A stretch of DNA of 9,944 nt from Aestuariivirga sp. (lineage in GTDB: Bacteria > Pseudomonadota > Alphaproteobacteria > Rhizobiales > Aestuariivirgaceae): assembly GCA_020252385.1 (NCBI GenBank), contig JADCDC010000255.1, forward strand, positions 1-9,944, given 5' to 3'. Below the pieces are notes generated by a model. That model ran no database searches, had not been told where the DNA came from, and was given only the letters and a program-made list of their open reading frames with translations. This document shows, in pieces, positions 1-5,628 of this stretch (positions are counted from its first letter, which is position 1; every line of letters starts with the position of its first letter). The position numbers and the translations under genes were made by a program.

Positions 1-597
1 CTGATTCCGCTGCTCTTCAATATGATGGGGCCGATCGGCGTCATTCCCGTCTTCGCGGCGCTGACGGCGCAGATGGATGATGAAACACGCCGGTCGGTTG
101 CGCGCCGCGCCACGTTCTTGGCGTTCTGCGCACTGGCGCTTGCAGTATTTCTCGGTGCGGTCATGCTCAAGGCTTGGGGAATCAGCAACGGCTCGCTCAT
201 TCTGGCCGCCGGGGGGATCGTGACGTTGACGGCGCTGCTACCTCTCGTTTCGCCGCAGGCTGGCGTGGCCGCGTCAACGCAAGGCGCCACACCCGCCTCG
301 CCACAGCAACTGGCTGTTACGCCGCTGGCCTTTCCCGCACTCGTCACTCCACGGGCAGTGGGGGTGCTCATCATCTTCGTTGCGTTCTTCGAGTCAGCGG
401 CCGAGAGGCTGGTGCTGCTTGCCGTCGCCGTGCTCATCCTTGTACTCGACTACATCGGCATGCGCGCTGCCCGCTGGTTCATGGCGTCCATTGGAATGAC
501 TCCGCTGCTGGTGCTCGGCGCTGTGTTCGGCGTGCTGCAGGTGGCGCTCGGCGTCCAGATGATGGTGGAGGGCTGGCAGATGCTTGCGCTGCCGTGA
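1..597 (+). CDS. MarC-family (UPF0056) integral membrane protein, 5' end cut off by the window
   Basis: The reading frame is already open at base 1, so the true start lies upstream; 198 codons are visible. MarC proteins usually have just over 200 residues, so probably only 10-20 N-terminal residues are missing. The visible part opens with a hydrophobic helix carrying a 'MMGPIGVIPVF' motif, matching the family's first-helix D/GPxGxxPxF signature. Further hydrophobic segments follow, with the expected 'AAGGIVTLTALLPL' helix and a central 'AVTPLAFPALVTP' motif. In typical MarC proteins that motif continues as PLAxPxxxGPG; here the GPG is replaced by TPR. About six membrane spans are expected. 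Family members are inner-membrane proteins of unclear transport function; the old link of MarC to multiple antibiotic resistance was not upheld. Family assignment is confident, role is not. Confidence 0.85.
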   Translation: MIPLLFNMMGPIGVIPVFAALTAQMDDETRRSVARRATFLAFCALALAVFLGAVMLKAWGISNGSLILAAGGIVTLTALLPLVSPQAGVAASTQGATPASPQQLAVTPLAFPALVTPRAVGVLIIFVAFFESAAERLVLLAVAVLILVLDYIGMRAARWFMASIGMTPLLVLGAVFGVLQVALGVQMMVEGWQMLALP

Positions 598-691
598 TGG
601 TGCGCAACTCGCCCGTGAGATCTGCGTCAGTCACGCGTCTAAACCGTGACCCAAACTGGGACGCAACGACGTTGACCGACTCCTTCCTTGC

Positions 692-718
692 TTGTCACAA
701 GCTTGGTTCAATCAAAAT
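692..718 (+). promoter_or_regulatory. Weak candidate sigma70-type promoter
   Basis: TTGTCA (692-697, five of six matches to the -35 consensus) is followed after 15 bases by CAAAAT (713-718, four of six matches to -10). The spacing is shorter than the preferred 16-18. Transcription would begin near 725, just before the small signal-peptide frame at 739 and the downstream dehydrogenase gene. A second -35-like TTGACC at 672-677 has no acceptable -10 partner. Pattern only, low confidence. Confidence 0.2.
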
Positions 719-738
719 GTTCAAAGGTGCAAGACAAG

Positions 739-873
739 GTGATCAGATTCAAGCTTACTTGCTGTGCCGCAATCATGATGTTGTTCGGAACTCTTGGGGC
801 TGCGATGCCCGCATTCGCTGAAGAGCAGGGTGATGAACAGTTCAGCGAACCGCTCTCTGATCAGGCATCATAG
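739..873 (+). CDS. Small hypothetical exported protein, or severed N-terminus of a secreted protein
   Basis: Starting from GTG at 739, this encodes 44 residues: a basic start (MIRFK), a hydrophobic core of about 20 residues ending in 'GAAMPAFA', then a short acidic tail 'EEQGDEQFSEPLSDQAS'. The AFA-EE junction is a good signal peptidase I site near residue 27. An AAAGG-like sequence lies about 11 bases upstream. An upstream ATG at 688 is in frame but would put non-signal residues before the hydrophobic stretch. The mature part of about 17 residues is too short for an ordinary periplasmic protein, so this may be the surviving head of a truncated gene. It lies between the MarC gene and the dehydrogenase, both on the same strand. 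No homologue is recognised. Confidence 0.35.
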   Translation: MIRFKLTCCAAIMMLFGTLGAAMPAFAEEQGDEQFSEPLSDQAS

Positions 874-916
874 CCCCAATTGAACGTCAATTTCTGGAAC
901 GAAGGATGAGGCCAAT

Positions 917-1708
917 ATGCGTGACATGTACCGCTTGGATAGAAAGATCCTGCTGATAACAGGGGGTAGCCATGGAATCGGTGCCGCAACAGCCAGGCTT
1001 GCTGCAAGGCGGGGCGCAAAGGTGATGATCTCGTCTGTCGACCCCGAGAAGCTTGATGCAGTCGCGCGCGAGATCGTGGCGAGTGGTGGGGAATGCGACT
1101 GGGTCCAGGCTGACATCTCCAGTCCGGCGGAAGTAGCCAACATGATACAGGCCACGGTCGATCGCTTCGGTGGACTCGATCTCGCCTACAACAACGCCGG
1201 CGTCTCCCATGCGCCGGTCATGCCTCATGACGTAACCGATGCGATGCTGGATAGTACCATCGATATCAACGTTAAAGGGACGTTCTACTGTTGCCGGGAA
1301 CAGTTGAAAGTCTTCCTGAAGCAGGGCCAGGGCGGCAATATCCTCATTACCGGTTCAATGGCAGGGATCGCGGGGGTTGGTACCATGGCGCCATACGCGA
1401 CGAGCAAACACGCTCTTGCGGGACTCGCCAAATCCATTGCTGTAGCCTATGGCCAATTCGGTATCCGCTGCAATTTCCATGGGCCTGGCGCTACGGAGAC
1501 GCCGATGTATGACCAGTCGGTGAAAGACGTGATGGATTACCGCAGGGCAAATCCTGACCAAAAGGTGCTTTCCAAGATTCAGGGACCGCTTAACCGAAAC
1601 CAGACCGCGGAAGAGCAGGCCGAGGTCGCATGTTTTCTGCTTTCCGATGCATCCTCGGTAATGACGGGAGCAATTGTTATCGCTGACTGTGGCGCTACCG
1701 CGTATTGA
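917..1708 (+). CDS. Short-chain dehydrogenase/reductase (classical SDR)
   Basis: A complete 263-residue SDR, the usual length for the classical subfamily. The cofactor motif TGGSHGIG is at residues 15-22 and NNAG at 92-95. The catalytic tetrad is Asn118, Ser147, Tyr160 and Lys164 (YATSK), with the standard 13-residue Ser-Tyr spacing. The post-catalytic segment reads 'NFHGPGATETPM', an unusual version of the common PG-x-x-x-T/S motif. The end of the second beta strand reads 'MISSVD', with serine where NAD-preferring enzymes usually have aspartate, so cofactor preference is open. It would act in the cytoplasm oxidising or reducing a hydroxyl/keto group; the substrate cannot be read from sequence. 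The ATG at 917 follows GAGG (908-911) by five bases; an in-frame ATG at 926 is possible but lacks comparable spacing. It stands alone on the plus strand, not in the catabolic operon. Its base composition is lower in GC than the operon. Confidence 0.92.
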   Translation: MRDMYRLDRKILLITGGSHGIGAATARLAARRGAKVMISSVDPEKLDAVAREIVASGGECDWVQADISSPAEVANMIQATVDRFGGLDLAYNNAGVSHAPVMPHDVTDAMLDSTIDINVKGTFYCCREQLKVFLKQGQGGNILITGSMAGIAGVGTMAPYATSKHALAGLAKSIAVAYGQFGIRCNFHGPGATETPMYDQSVKDVMDYRRANPDQKVLSKIQGPLNRNQTAEEQAEVACFLLSDASSVMTGAIVIADCGATAY

Positions 1709-1879
1709 TGGCGCCAAGTAGATAGCCGCCGTGATCCGGGCGTATGAGGGTTTGGGGCTGATGGGTTCAGGTTTCTCTGGTTGGGAATTCACCGGGGGTG
1801 GAGACCGCATCGACAGAACCTGTCTTGCGGATATCTCGTTGTGCGCCATGTCGGTTGACCATCTCGACCATTTACAAGA

Positions 1880-1886
1880 AGAGGAG
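1880..1886 (+). promoter_or_regulatory. Strong Shine-Dalgarno before an orphan ATG at 1893
   Basis: AGAGGAG at 1880-1886, inside the purine run AAGAAGAGGAG, lies six bases before ATG 1893. This near-ideal translation signal leads into a frame of only 21 residues. Confidence 0.4.
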
Positions 1887-1892
1887 TTTCGA

Positions 1893-1958
1893 ATGACGTC
1901 TGAAGCACACAGTCTCTGCGTGGCGGGAAGGAGCGTAGCCTTGCGTAAACGCTTCTAA
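1893..1958 (+). pseudogene. Possible gene remnant: well-initiated frame that stops after 21 residues
   Basis: ATG 1893 has one of the best ribosome binding sites in the window but encodes only 21 residues, starting MTSEAHSLC and ending in a basic tail before TAA. No leader-peptide features, such as runs of one amino acid or a following attenuator, are evident. The simplest reading is the 5' stub of a gene whose body was lost when the sequence at about 1960-2100 was rearranged. A genuine micropeptide or chance is also possible. It is not recognised as any family. Confidence 0.25.
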
Positions 1959-2001
1959 TTGCTAGTTTTCGCAATCGTACCAAGGACTTCGCTTCTCCCC
2001 G

Positions 2002-2041
2002 CCGAGAGAGTTCGCACCCAGTGACTTTCCCTCCGCCATTA
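2002..2041. repeat. Imperfect direct repeat, copy A (partner at 3171-3210)
   Basis: Aligned without gaps to 3171-3210, 32 of 40 bases match. The identical blocks are GAGAGAGTT (2004-2012), CCAGT (2018-2022) and the 15-mer CTTTCCCTCCGCCAT (2025-2039). The last block resembles the acceptor end of a tRNA-Ser gene with encoded CCA. No complete tRNA can be folded here, because the T-arm does not pair. The two copies bracket the rluA-like gene in the same orientation, about 1.17 kb apart. On the minus strand the block reads as an ATG followed by about 25 codons, similar to a 14-codon frame in copy B. Confidence 0.6.
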
Positions 2042-2055
2042 CGCGCAAATGCGCG
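2042..2055. repeat. Short perfect palindrome next to repeat copy A
   Basis: CGCGCA and TGCGCG flank a two-base centre (AA), giving a 14-bp inverted repeat directly after repeat copy A. It could be a protein-binding site or chance in GC-rich DNA. It is too short in the loop, and lacks the T-run, for a terminator. Confidence 0.3.
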
Positions 2056-2134
2056 CACCTACGCTGAGCCTGCTCCCCGCCGCGGAAAGTGGCAAAATCT
2101 CATCAGGTCAGGCGGTCTTGGACACTTGATACGC

Positions 2135-3025
2135 TCAAAAGCGCAGGCTGCGCTGGCTCTCGAACACCCGGTCGGCGCCGGTCACCGGGTCGGTGAAAGC
2201 GATGCGCTGCGCCAGCAGTTGCAAGGCTTGGCTGAAGTCTTCCGGCGCACCCGGTCCGCGCAGCGCCTCGGGGTAGAACAAGTCACCCTCCAAGGGCAGG
2301 CCCAGCGCCAGCATGTGCACCCGCAGCTGGTGGCGTTTGCCGCTGACCGGTTCCAGCTGGTACAGCGCGCGGGAGCCATCGGTGCGCAGCAGGCTGATGC
2401 GGGTTTCGCTGTTGGCTTCGCCTGGCACTTCCTGCATCCGGAAAAAGGGCTCGCCCGCCACCAGGCGGCTGGTGTGGGTGCGGGGCCATGTCAGCCCGGC
2501 GCGAAAGGGGGCGACGGCGTGGTAGGTCTTGTGGATAAGCTGCTGGCGAAACAGGGCATGGTAGGCGTCGCGGTCGGCCGGGCGCTTGCTCAGCAACACC
2601 AGGCCTGCGGTTTCCCTGTCGATGCGGTGCAATGGCGCCAGATCATCACAATCCGTCAGCTTCTTCATCTGCACGAGCAAGCTTTGCTGCACATAGCGCC
2701 CCCCAGGTGTGACGGGCATGAAATGGGGCTTGTCGGCCACCAGCAGATGGTCGTCTTCGAACACGATGCCGGCCTGCTCCGGGAGCTGCGGTTCATCCTC
2801 GATGTGGCGGTAGTAGAACAGGCGCGTGAGCGGTGTGTAGGGCTGGGTGAGCGGCACAGGCTGGCCTTCCGCGTTCAGCACCGATTGGCTGCGCAGGCGC
2901 TCGGCCCATGCGTCGCGCGAGATGTGGGGCATGCGCTCCACCAGAAAATCCAGCACCGTGGGCCAGGGGCCAGCGGGCAGGAAGACGCCAGTGGGGCCCA
3001 CGCCGTGGCGTGTCGGGATGTGCAT
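2135..3025 (-). CDS. RluA-family RNA pseudouridine synthase
   Basis: Encodes 296 residues that isomerise specific uridines in rRNA or tRNA to pseudouridine. The family active-site motif is clear as HRIDRETAGL at residues 133-142, with Asp136 the catalytic aspartate. Before it comes the typical 'IVFEDDHLLVADKP' strand-and-turn (about 87-100). Near residue 230 lies the 'SGKRHQLRVHM' motif that follows the catalytic domain in RluA/RluC/RluD/TruC relatives. The N-terminal stretch of about 80 residues is not a clear S4 domain, closer to the single-domain members. The frame also opens at GTG 3046, but ATG 3025 is preferred: AGAGGA (3034-3039) sits eight bases upstream. The target RNA position cannot be assigned. 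The gene is alone, convergent with the SDR, and bracketed by the direct repeat. It has the high GC of backbone genes, unlike its flanks. Confidence 0.92.
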   Translation of the reverse strand: MHIPTRHGVGPTGVFLPAGPWPTVLDFLVERMPHISRDAWAERLRSQSVLNAEGQPVPLTQPYTPLTRLFYYRHIEDEPQLPEQAGIVFEDDHLLVADKPHFMPVTPGGRYVQQSLLVQMKKLTDCDDLAPLHRIDRETAGLVLLSKRPADRDAYHALFRQQLIHKTYHAVAPFRAGLTWPRTHTSRLVAGEPFFRMQEVPGEANSETRISLLRTDGSRALYQLEPVSGKRHQLRVHMLALGLPLEGDLFYPEALRGPGAPEDFSQALQLLAQRIAFTDPVTGADRVFESQRSLRF

Positions 3026-3033
3026 CGCTCGGA

Positions 3034-3039
3034 TCCTCT
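3034..3039 (-). promoter_or_regulatory. Ribosome binding site fixing the rluA-like start
   Basis: On the minus strand AGAGGA lies eight bases before the ATG whose first base is 3025. It would be inside the coding region if the upstream GTG at 3046 were used, so it argues for the shorter protein. Confidence 0.6.
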
Positions 3040-3170
3040 TGAACACCTTGTGCCACTCGCCATGGCCGAGTTTGGGGCCATGGTTTGGTTCTGCGGCCTC
3101 CCATGCGTATACCCGTGTGGAATTCGAACCCTGATAACTTTTGGTCTTAGTTATATCAATGACTTAATCA

Positions 3171-3210
3171 CGGAGAGAGTTGGCCACCAGTCTCTTTCCC
3201 TCCGCCATCT
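3171..3210. repeat. Imperfect direct repeat, copy B (partner at 2002-2041)
   Basis: Matches copy A at 32 of 40 positions, with the 15-base identical block at 3194-3208. In this copy GGAGAGA (3172-3178) can pair with TCCCTCC (3197-3203) in six of seven positions, directly followed by G-CCA (3204-3207). That is the layout of a tRNA-Ser acceptor stem, but only about 18 bases lie between the strands, so it cannot be a functional tRNA. It is possibly a collapsed tRNA gene or an attachment-site relic. Confidence 0.55.
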
Positions 3211-3493
3211 AACCAACTGACATCCTTTAAGTATCTGCGCATCGTTGTGGACTTGCCTCGTCTTTTCCGTGGCTTGCCGGACTTCTCGGTATGACCTGCC
3301 AATGAACTTTCACCAGTAGCTATTGGAGTCTTGGCCCTCTTGCTCTGCTCCTTCTCGACGCAACATTTTGAGCTCAATCGCGCCCCGGACGAGTCGGAGA
3401 CTATCTGCAATCGCCAGAAGGCATCGCCGCGTATCGGCCCATTGGGGAGCCGGACTGGACTTGCGGTAGGCCCAGGTTCCCTGAAGACCAAAG

Positions 3494-3516
3494 GCGCGGA
3501 CCAGCCGATTCCGCGC
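3494..3516 (-). terminator. Weak terminator-like hairpin after the operon's last gene
   Basis: A perfect 7-bp inverted repeat (GCGCGGA / TCCGCGC) with a nine-base loop starts 15 bases past the TAA of the Gfo/Idh/MocA gene. The sequence after it on the minus strand (CTTTGGTCTTC) is only moderately T-rich, so an intrinsic terminator is possible but weak. The hairpin may instead protect the transcript's 3' end. Confidence 0.4.
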
Positions 3517-3531
3517 AGGTCATCTGCGTAT

Positions 3532-4584
3532 TTAGGATCGCCTGTATGCCGCGAGCAAGGTCTTCAAGGCGGCCATTCCGTCATGCCCTGACACGGGGGG
3601 CGGTAGATCGTCGCTGATGGCTGCAAGGCAGGCTTCGAGCTGGGTCGCAAAGTGACCAGGTGGTGCGCGTCCCTGGAGCTCTACCATCCGGGGCCCACTT
3701 CCGGTGTTCAGGAAGAGGGAGTTGCAGTAGTGGAATATCCGCAGGGTGCCTTCCGTGCCGTACACAGAAATCGAGCCGGGCTCGTTGGTCCACGATCCCG
3801 CCTGTGTCATGCTGCCGTCTGTTGTCCAACCTGCTCCGCCGCTGAACATGCCTTCATTGGGAAGGCCCGCGCTGAATGTGGCATTGTTGTAGAGAAGATG
3901 ACCGATGGCTCCGCAGGGAAAGGTCATGATCAGGTATTCGCTATCTGCTGGAGCACCGGAAATCTGGCCCTTGCCGGTCACTTGTACCGGTTGGCTCCCC
4001 AAGAACCATGAGAAGACATCGATCAGGTGGAACCCATGGTCGATCAAGCTCATCCCCGGACCCCCCGGGCCTCCATGAGGGTAATGGACCTGTGACCACT
4101 GCCGATATCCAGCCAGTCCGTGCCCGCCGATCATCTGTTCAGTCATCAGCTGAATCCGGCCGAGAGCACCGCTGCTGATCAATTCCCGCGCCTTGCGGAT
4201 GGCGGGCATGTAGCGGTAGGTAAGTCCCTGAAAGAGCCGAACGCCAGATGCATCGCAGGCGGAGATCATCGCCGCGCCGTCTTCCAGGGTAATCGCAAGC
4301 GGCTTTTCGCAGAACACATCGACCCTGCTGGCGGCCGCCGCTTCGACGATGGCACGATGCGTCGAGGCTGGCGTGAGAACCATTGCCAGATCAATGCCTC
4401 CATCCGCAAGGAGGGCGAGCGGATCACTGTAGCCCCGCACGCCCCATTTGTCGGCGACTGATCGCGCCAGATCCGACCGAATGTCACAGACGCTGACCAG
4501 TTCGGCTGCAGGCACCAGGGGGATTGCCGCGAGATGGGCAGCCGCGACGTCTCCCAGTCCAATGATGCCAAGTCTCGTTCTCAT
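3532..4584 (-). CDS. Gfo/Idh/MocA-family NAD(P)-dependent oxidoreductase
   Basis: Encodes 350 residues, normal for the family, which oxidises or reduces hydroxyl/keto groups, mostly on sugars, inositols and related polyols. The Rossmann fingerprint GIIGLGDVAAAH is at residues 6-17. Asp34 at the end of beta 2 ('VSVCD') favours NAD. The signature 'CEKPLA' places Lys94 in the EKP motif, and 'DHGFHLID' at 182-189 supplies the active-site Asp/His pair. A glycine/proline-rich loop 'HGGPGGPG' precedes that motif. The ATG at 4584 is chosen because the Rossmann strand normally begins at the very N-terminus. A TTG at 4620, only five bases past the previous gene's TGA, would add 12 residues; neither start has a strong Shine-Dalgarno, so translation is probably coupled to the upstream gene. 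It is the last gene of the operon. It plausibly makes or consumes the keto acid handled by the neighbouring BKACE; that link is inference. Confidence 0.9.
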   Translation of the reverse strand: MRTRLGIIGLGDVAAAHLAAIPLVPAAELVSVCDIRSDLARSVADKWGVRGYSDPLALLADGGIDLAMVLTPASTHRAIVEAAAASRVDVFCEKPLAITLEDGAAMISACDASGVRLFQGLTYRYMPAIRKARELISSGALGRIQLMTEQMIGGHGLAGYRQWSQVHYPHGGPGGPGMSLIDHGFHLIDVFSWFLGSQPVQVTGKGQISGAPADSEYLIMTFPCGAIGHLLYNNATFSAGLPNEGMFSGGAGWTTDGSMTQAGSWTNEPGSISVYGTEGTLRIFHYCNSLFLNTGSGPRMVELQGRAPPGHFATQLEACLAAISDDLPPPVSGHDGMAALKTLLAAYRRS

Positions 4585-4625
4585 CCAGGTTGTCTCGATC
4601 CGTGGCCTGCGATCCCTCAAGCTCG

Positions 4626-5594
4626 TCAGTAGCGGCTTGGCACCAGGCTCATTCCGAGCATCTCGCGCGCCTGGCTCGGGGTTGCCACCTCCCGGTTCAG
4701 CTCATGCGAGAGACGGGCAGCCCGACTGACCAGCTCGGCGTTACTTGCTGCCAGGCGTCCCTTGGCGAAGTAGATATTGTCTTCAAGTCCAACACGGACA
4801 TGACCACCCATGAGGATTGCCAATGTGGTGATCGGCAACTGAAACGGGCCGATTCCCGACGTGAGCCACAACGCCTCGGGCGGGAACTCACGCAGCATGT
4901 TGATCACGTTCTCAGGTGTCGGGTAGCTCGCCGTCATCGAGCCCATCACAGTCTGGATCCAGTAGGGTTTCGACAGATGCCCGTTGGCGATCAGGTCATT
5001 GACGGTGTGCAGGCCGCCAGGGTGATAGACCTCGATTTCGGGCTTGATGTTGCGGGTCTTCATCGCGACGGCGAGTGCATTGATGTAGCCATAGCTCTGC
5101 GGCAAGCACTCGTCATACTCGATGGCGTCATGCGGATGCGGCAGGGGCGCCTTGCGTTCCTTCAGCCGGAACCGGCTCATGTCGGGAGAGGTGTTGAGCG
5201 ATGCCATCTCGGGTCCGCCATCGAGGCATGACAGACGCTCCTCGTTGGTCATGTCCGGACCGCCGCCTGTCGTGTTGTTGATGATGATGTCCGGGCAGCG
5301 CTCGCGGATCTTGGCGTTGACCTTCCACCAGCCCTCGGCCGTTGTCTCCGGGCGCCACAACTGATTGGGGTTGCGGGCATGGACATGAACAATCGAAGCG
5401 CCGGCCACATACGCGTCATAGACCGAATCCGCGATTTCGTCGGCTGTTTCGGGAATGGCGGGGTTGGACTCGCGGCCCTGGATGCCGCCATTGCAGGCAC
5501 AGCAGATGATGACCGGCGGCAATCCAGCCTTGGTGTGCGACATGAACTCATAGCTGTCGGCATAGCGCCAGGTGGGGGGAGCGGTGGTGGTCAT
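4626..5594 (-). CDS. Beta-keto acid cleavage enzyme (BKACE, DUF849)
   Basis: Encodes 322 residues, slightly longer than the usual 270-310. The family (type member 3-keto-5-aminohexanoate cleavage enzyme, Kce) uses a divalent metal, normally zinc, to react a beta-keto acid with acetyl-CoA, giving acetoacetate and a CoA thioester. Metal-binding motifs are present: 'VHVHAR' with His70 and His72, and 'GLEDNI' with Glu271 followed by Asp272, as in Kce. 'INNTTGGG' (105-112) is the conserved substrate loop. The N-terminus carries about 20 extra residues before the first beta strand ('PPVIICCACNGG'). ATG 5594 is chosen because AAGGAG sits nine bases upstream; the frame is open farther to 5639 without a better start. 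It starts 34 bases after the permease stop and precedes the oxidoreductase gene. Substrates in this family range from aminated to carnitine-derived keto acids; which applies here cannot be read. Confidence 0.93.
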   Translation of the reverse strand: MTTTAPPTWRYADSYEFMSHTKAGLPPVIICCACNGGIQGRESNPAIPETADEIADSVYDAYVAGASIVHVHARNPNQLWRPETTAEGWWKVNAKIRERCPDIIINNTTGGGPDMTNEERLSCLDGGPEMASLNTSPDMSRFRLKERKAPLPHPHDAIEYDECLPQSYGYINALAVAMKTRNIKPEIEVYHPGGLHTVNDLIANGHLSKPYWIQTVMGSMTASYPTPENVINMLREFPPEALWLTSGIGPFQLPITTLAILMGGHVRVGLEDNIYFAKGRLAASNAELVSRAARLSHELNREVATPSQAREMLGMSLVPSRY

Positions 5595-5603
5595 CGGACT
5601 GTT

Positions 5604-5609
5604 CTCCTT
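5604..5609 (-). promoter_or_regulatory. Ribosome binding site of the BKACE gene
   Basis: AAGGAG on the minus strand, nine bases before ATG 5594. It selects this start over the longer open frame that reaches 5639 and overlaps the permease end. Confidence 0.65.
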
Positions 5610-5628
5610 GTGATCGGTTGATCTGGGG

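Larger units (their letters stand above)
1709..2001. other. Gap downstream of the SDR gene, no convincing complete gene
   Basis: About 290 bases with mixed composition. Frames are open on both strands (for example plus 1731-1958 and minus 1789-2058), but neither gives a recognisable protein, and the plus frame lacks a ribosome binding site at its outer start. The only gene-like signal is the internal ATG at 1893 with a strong Shine-Dalgarno, annotated separately. No clear terminator with a T-run follows the SDR stop. The stretch looks like decayed or recombined sequence. Confidence 0.5.
3047..3531. other. Lower-GC gap between the rluA-like gene and the operon end, with frame fragments
   Basis: About 480 bases without a recognisable complete gene. 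Bases 3120-3240 are visibly AT-richer than either side. It contains repeat copy B (3171-3210) and a terminator-like hairpin (3494-3516). On the minus strand, a 107-residue frame (3491-3168) is basic and unlike any known family. A second stop-bounded frame of 69 codons (3519-3310) has a more protein-like composition, including 'LLAIADSLRLVRGAIELKML', but no ATG or GTG near its beginning. Its TGA overlaps a GTG (TGGTGA, 3310-3314) that opens a further 28-residue frame. These could be remnants of a degraded gene or mobile element. No family is recognised. Confidence 0.45.

Noticed and set aside
174..821. 215-codon open frame on the plus strand
   Set aside because: Shadow of the MarC gene: Arg/Gly/Ala-rich product without motifs, running out into the gap.
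1690..1714. GGCGC...GCGCC inverted repeat over the SDR stop codon
   Set aside because: Only five base pairs with a long loop and no T-run; not credible as a terminator.
3026..3046. Longer GTG start for the rluA-like gene
   Set aside because: It would place the good AGAGGA ribosome binding site inside the coding region. ATG 3025 has ideal spacing to it.
3119..3130. GGTTCGAATTCC on the minus strand, resembling a tRNA T-arm
   Set aside because: One extra T breaks the seven-base loop and the required G53-C61 pair, and no acceptor or anticodon arm surrounds it. Not a tRNA.
2021..3220. 399-codon open frame on the plus strand
   Set aside because: It lies antisense to the rluA-like gene, whose minus-strand product carries an intact catalytic motif. 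The plus product is Gln/His/Arg-rich and matches no family; it is a shadow of GC-rich codons.
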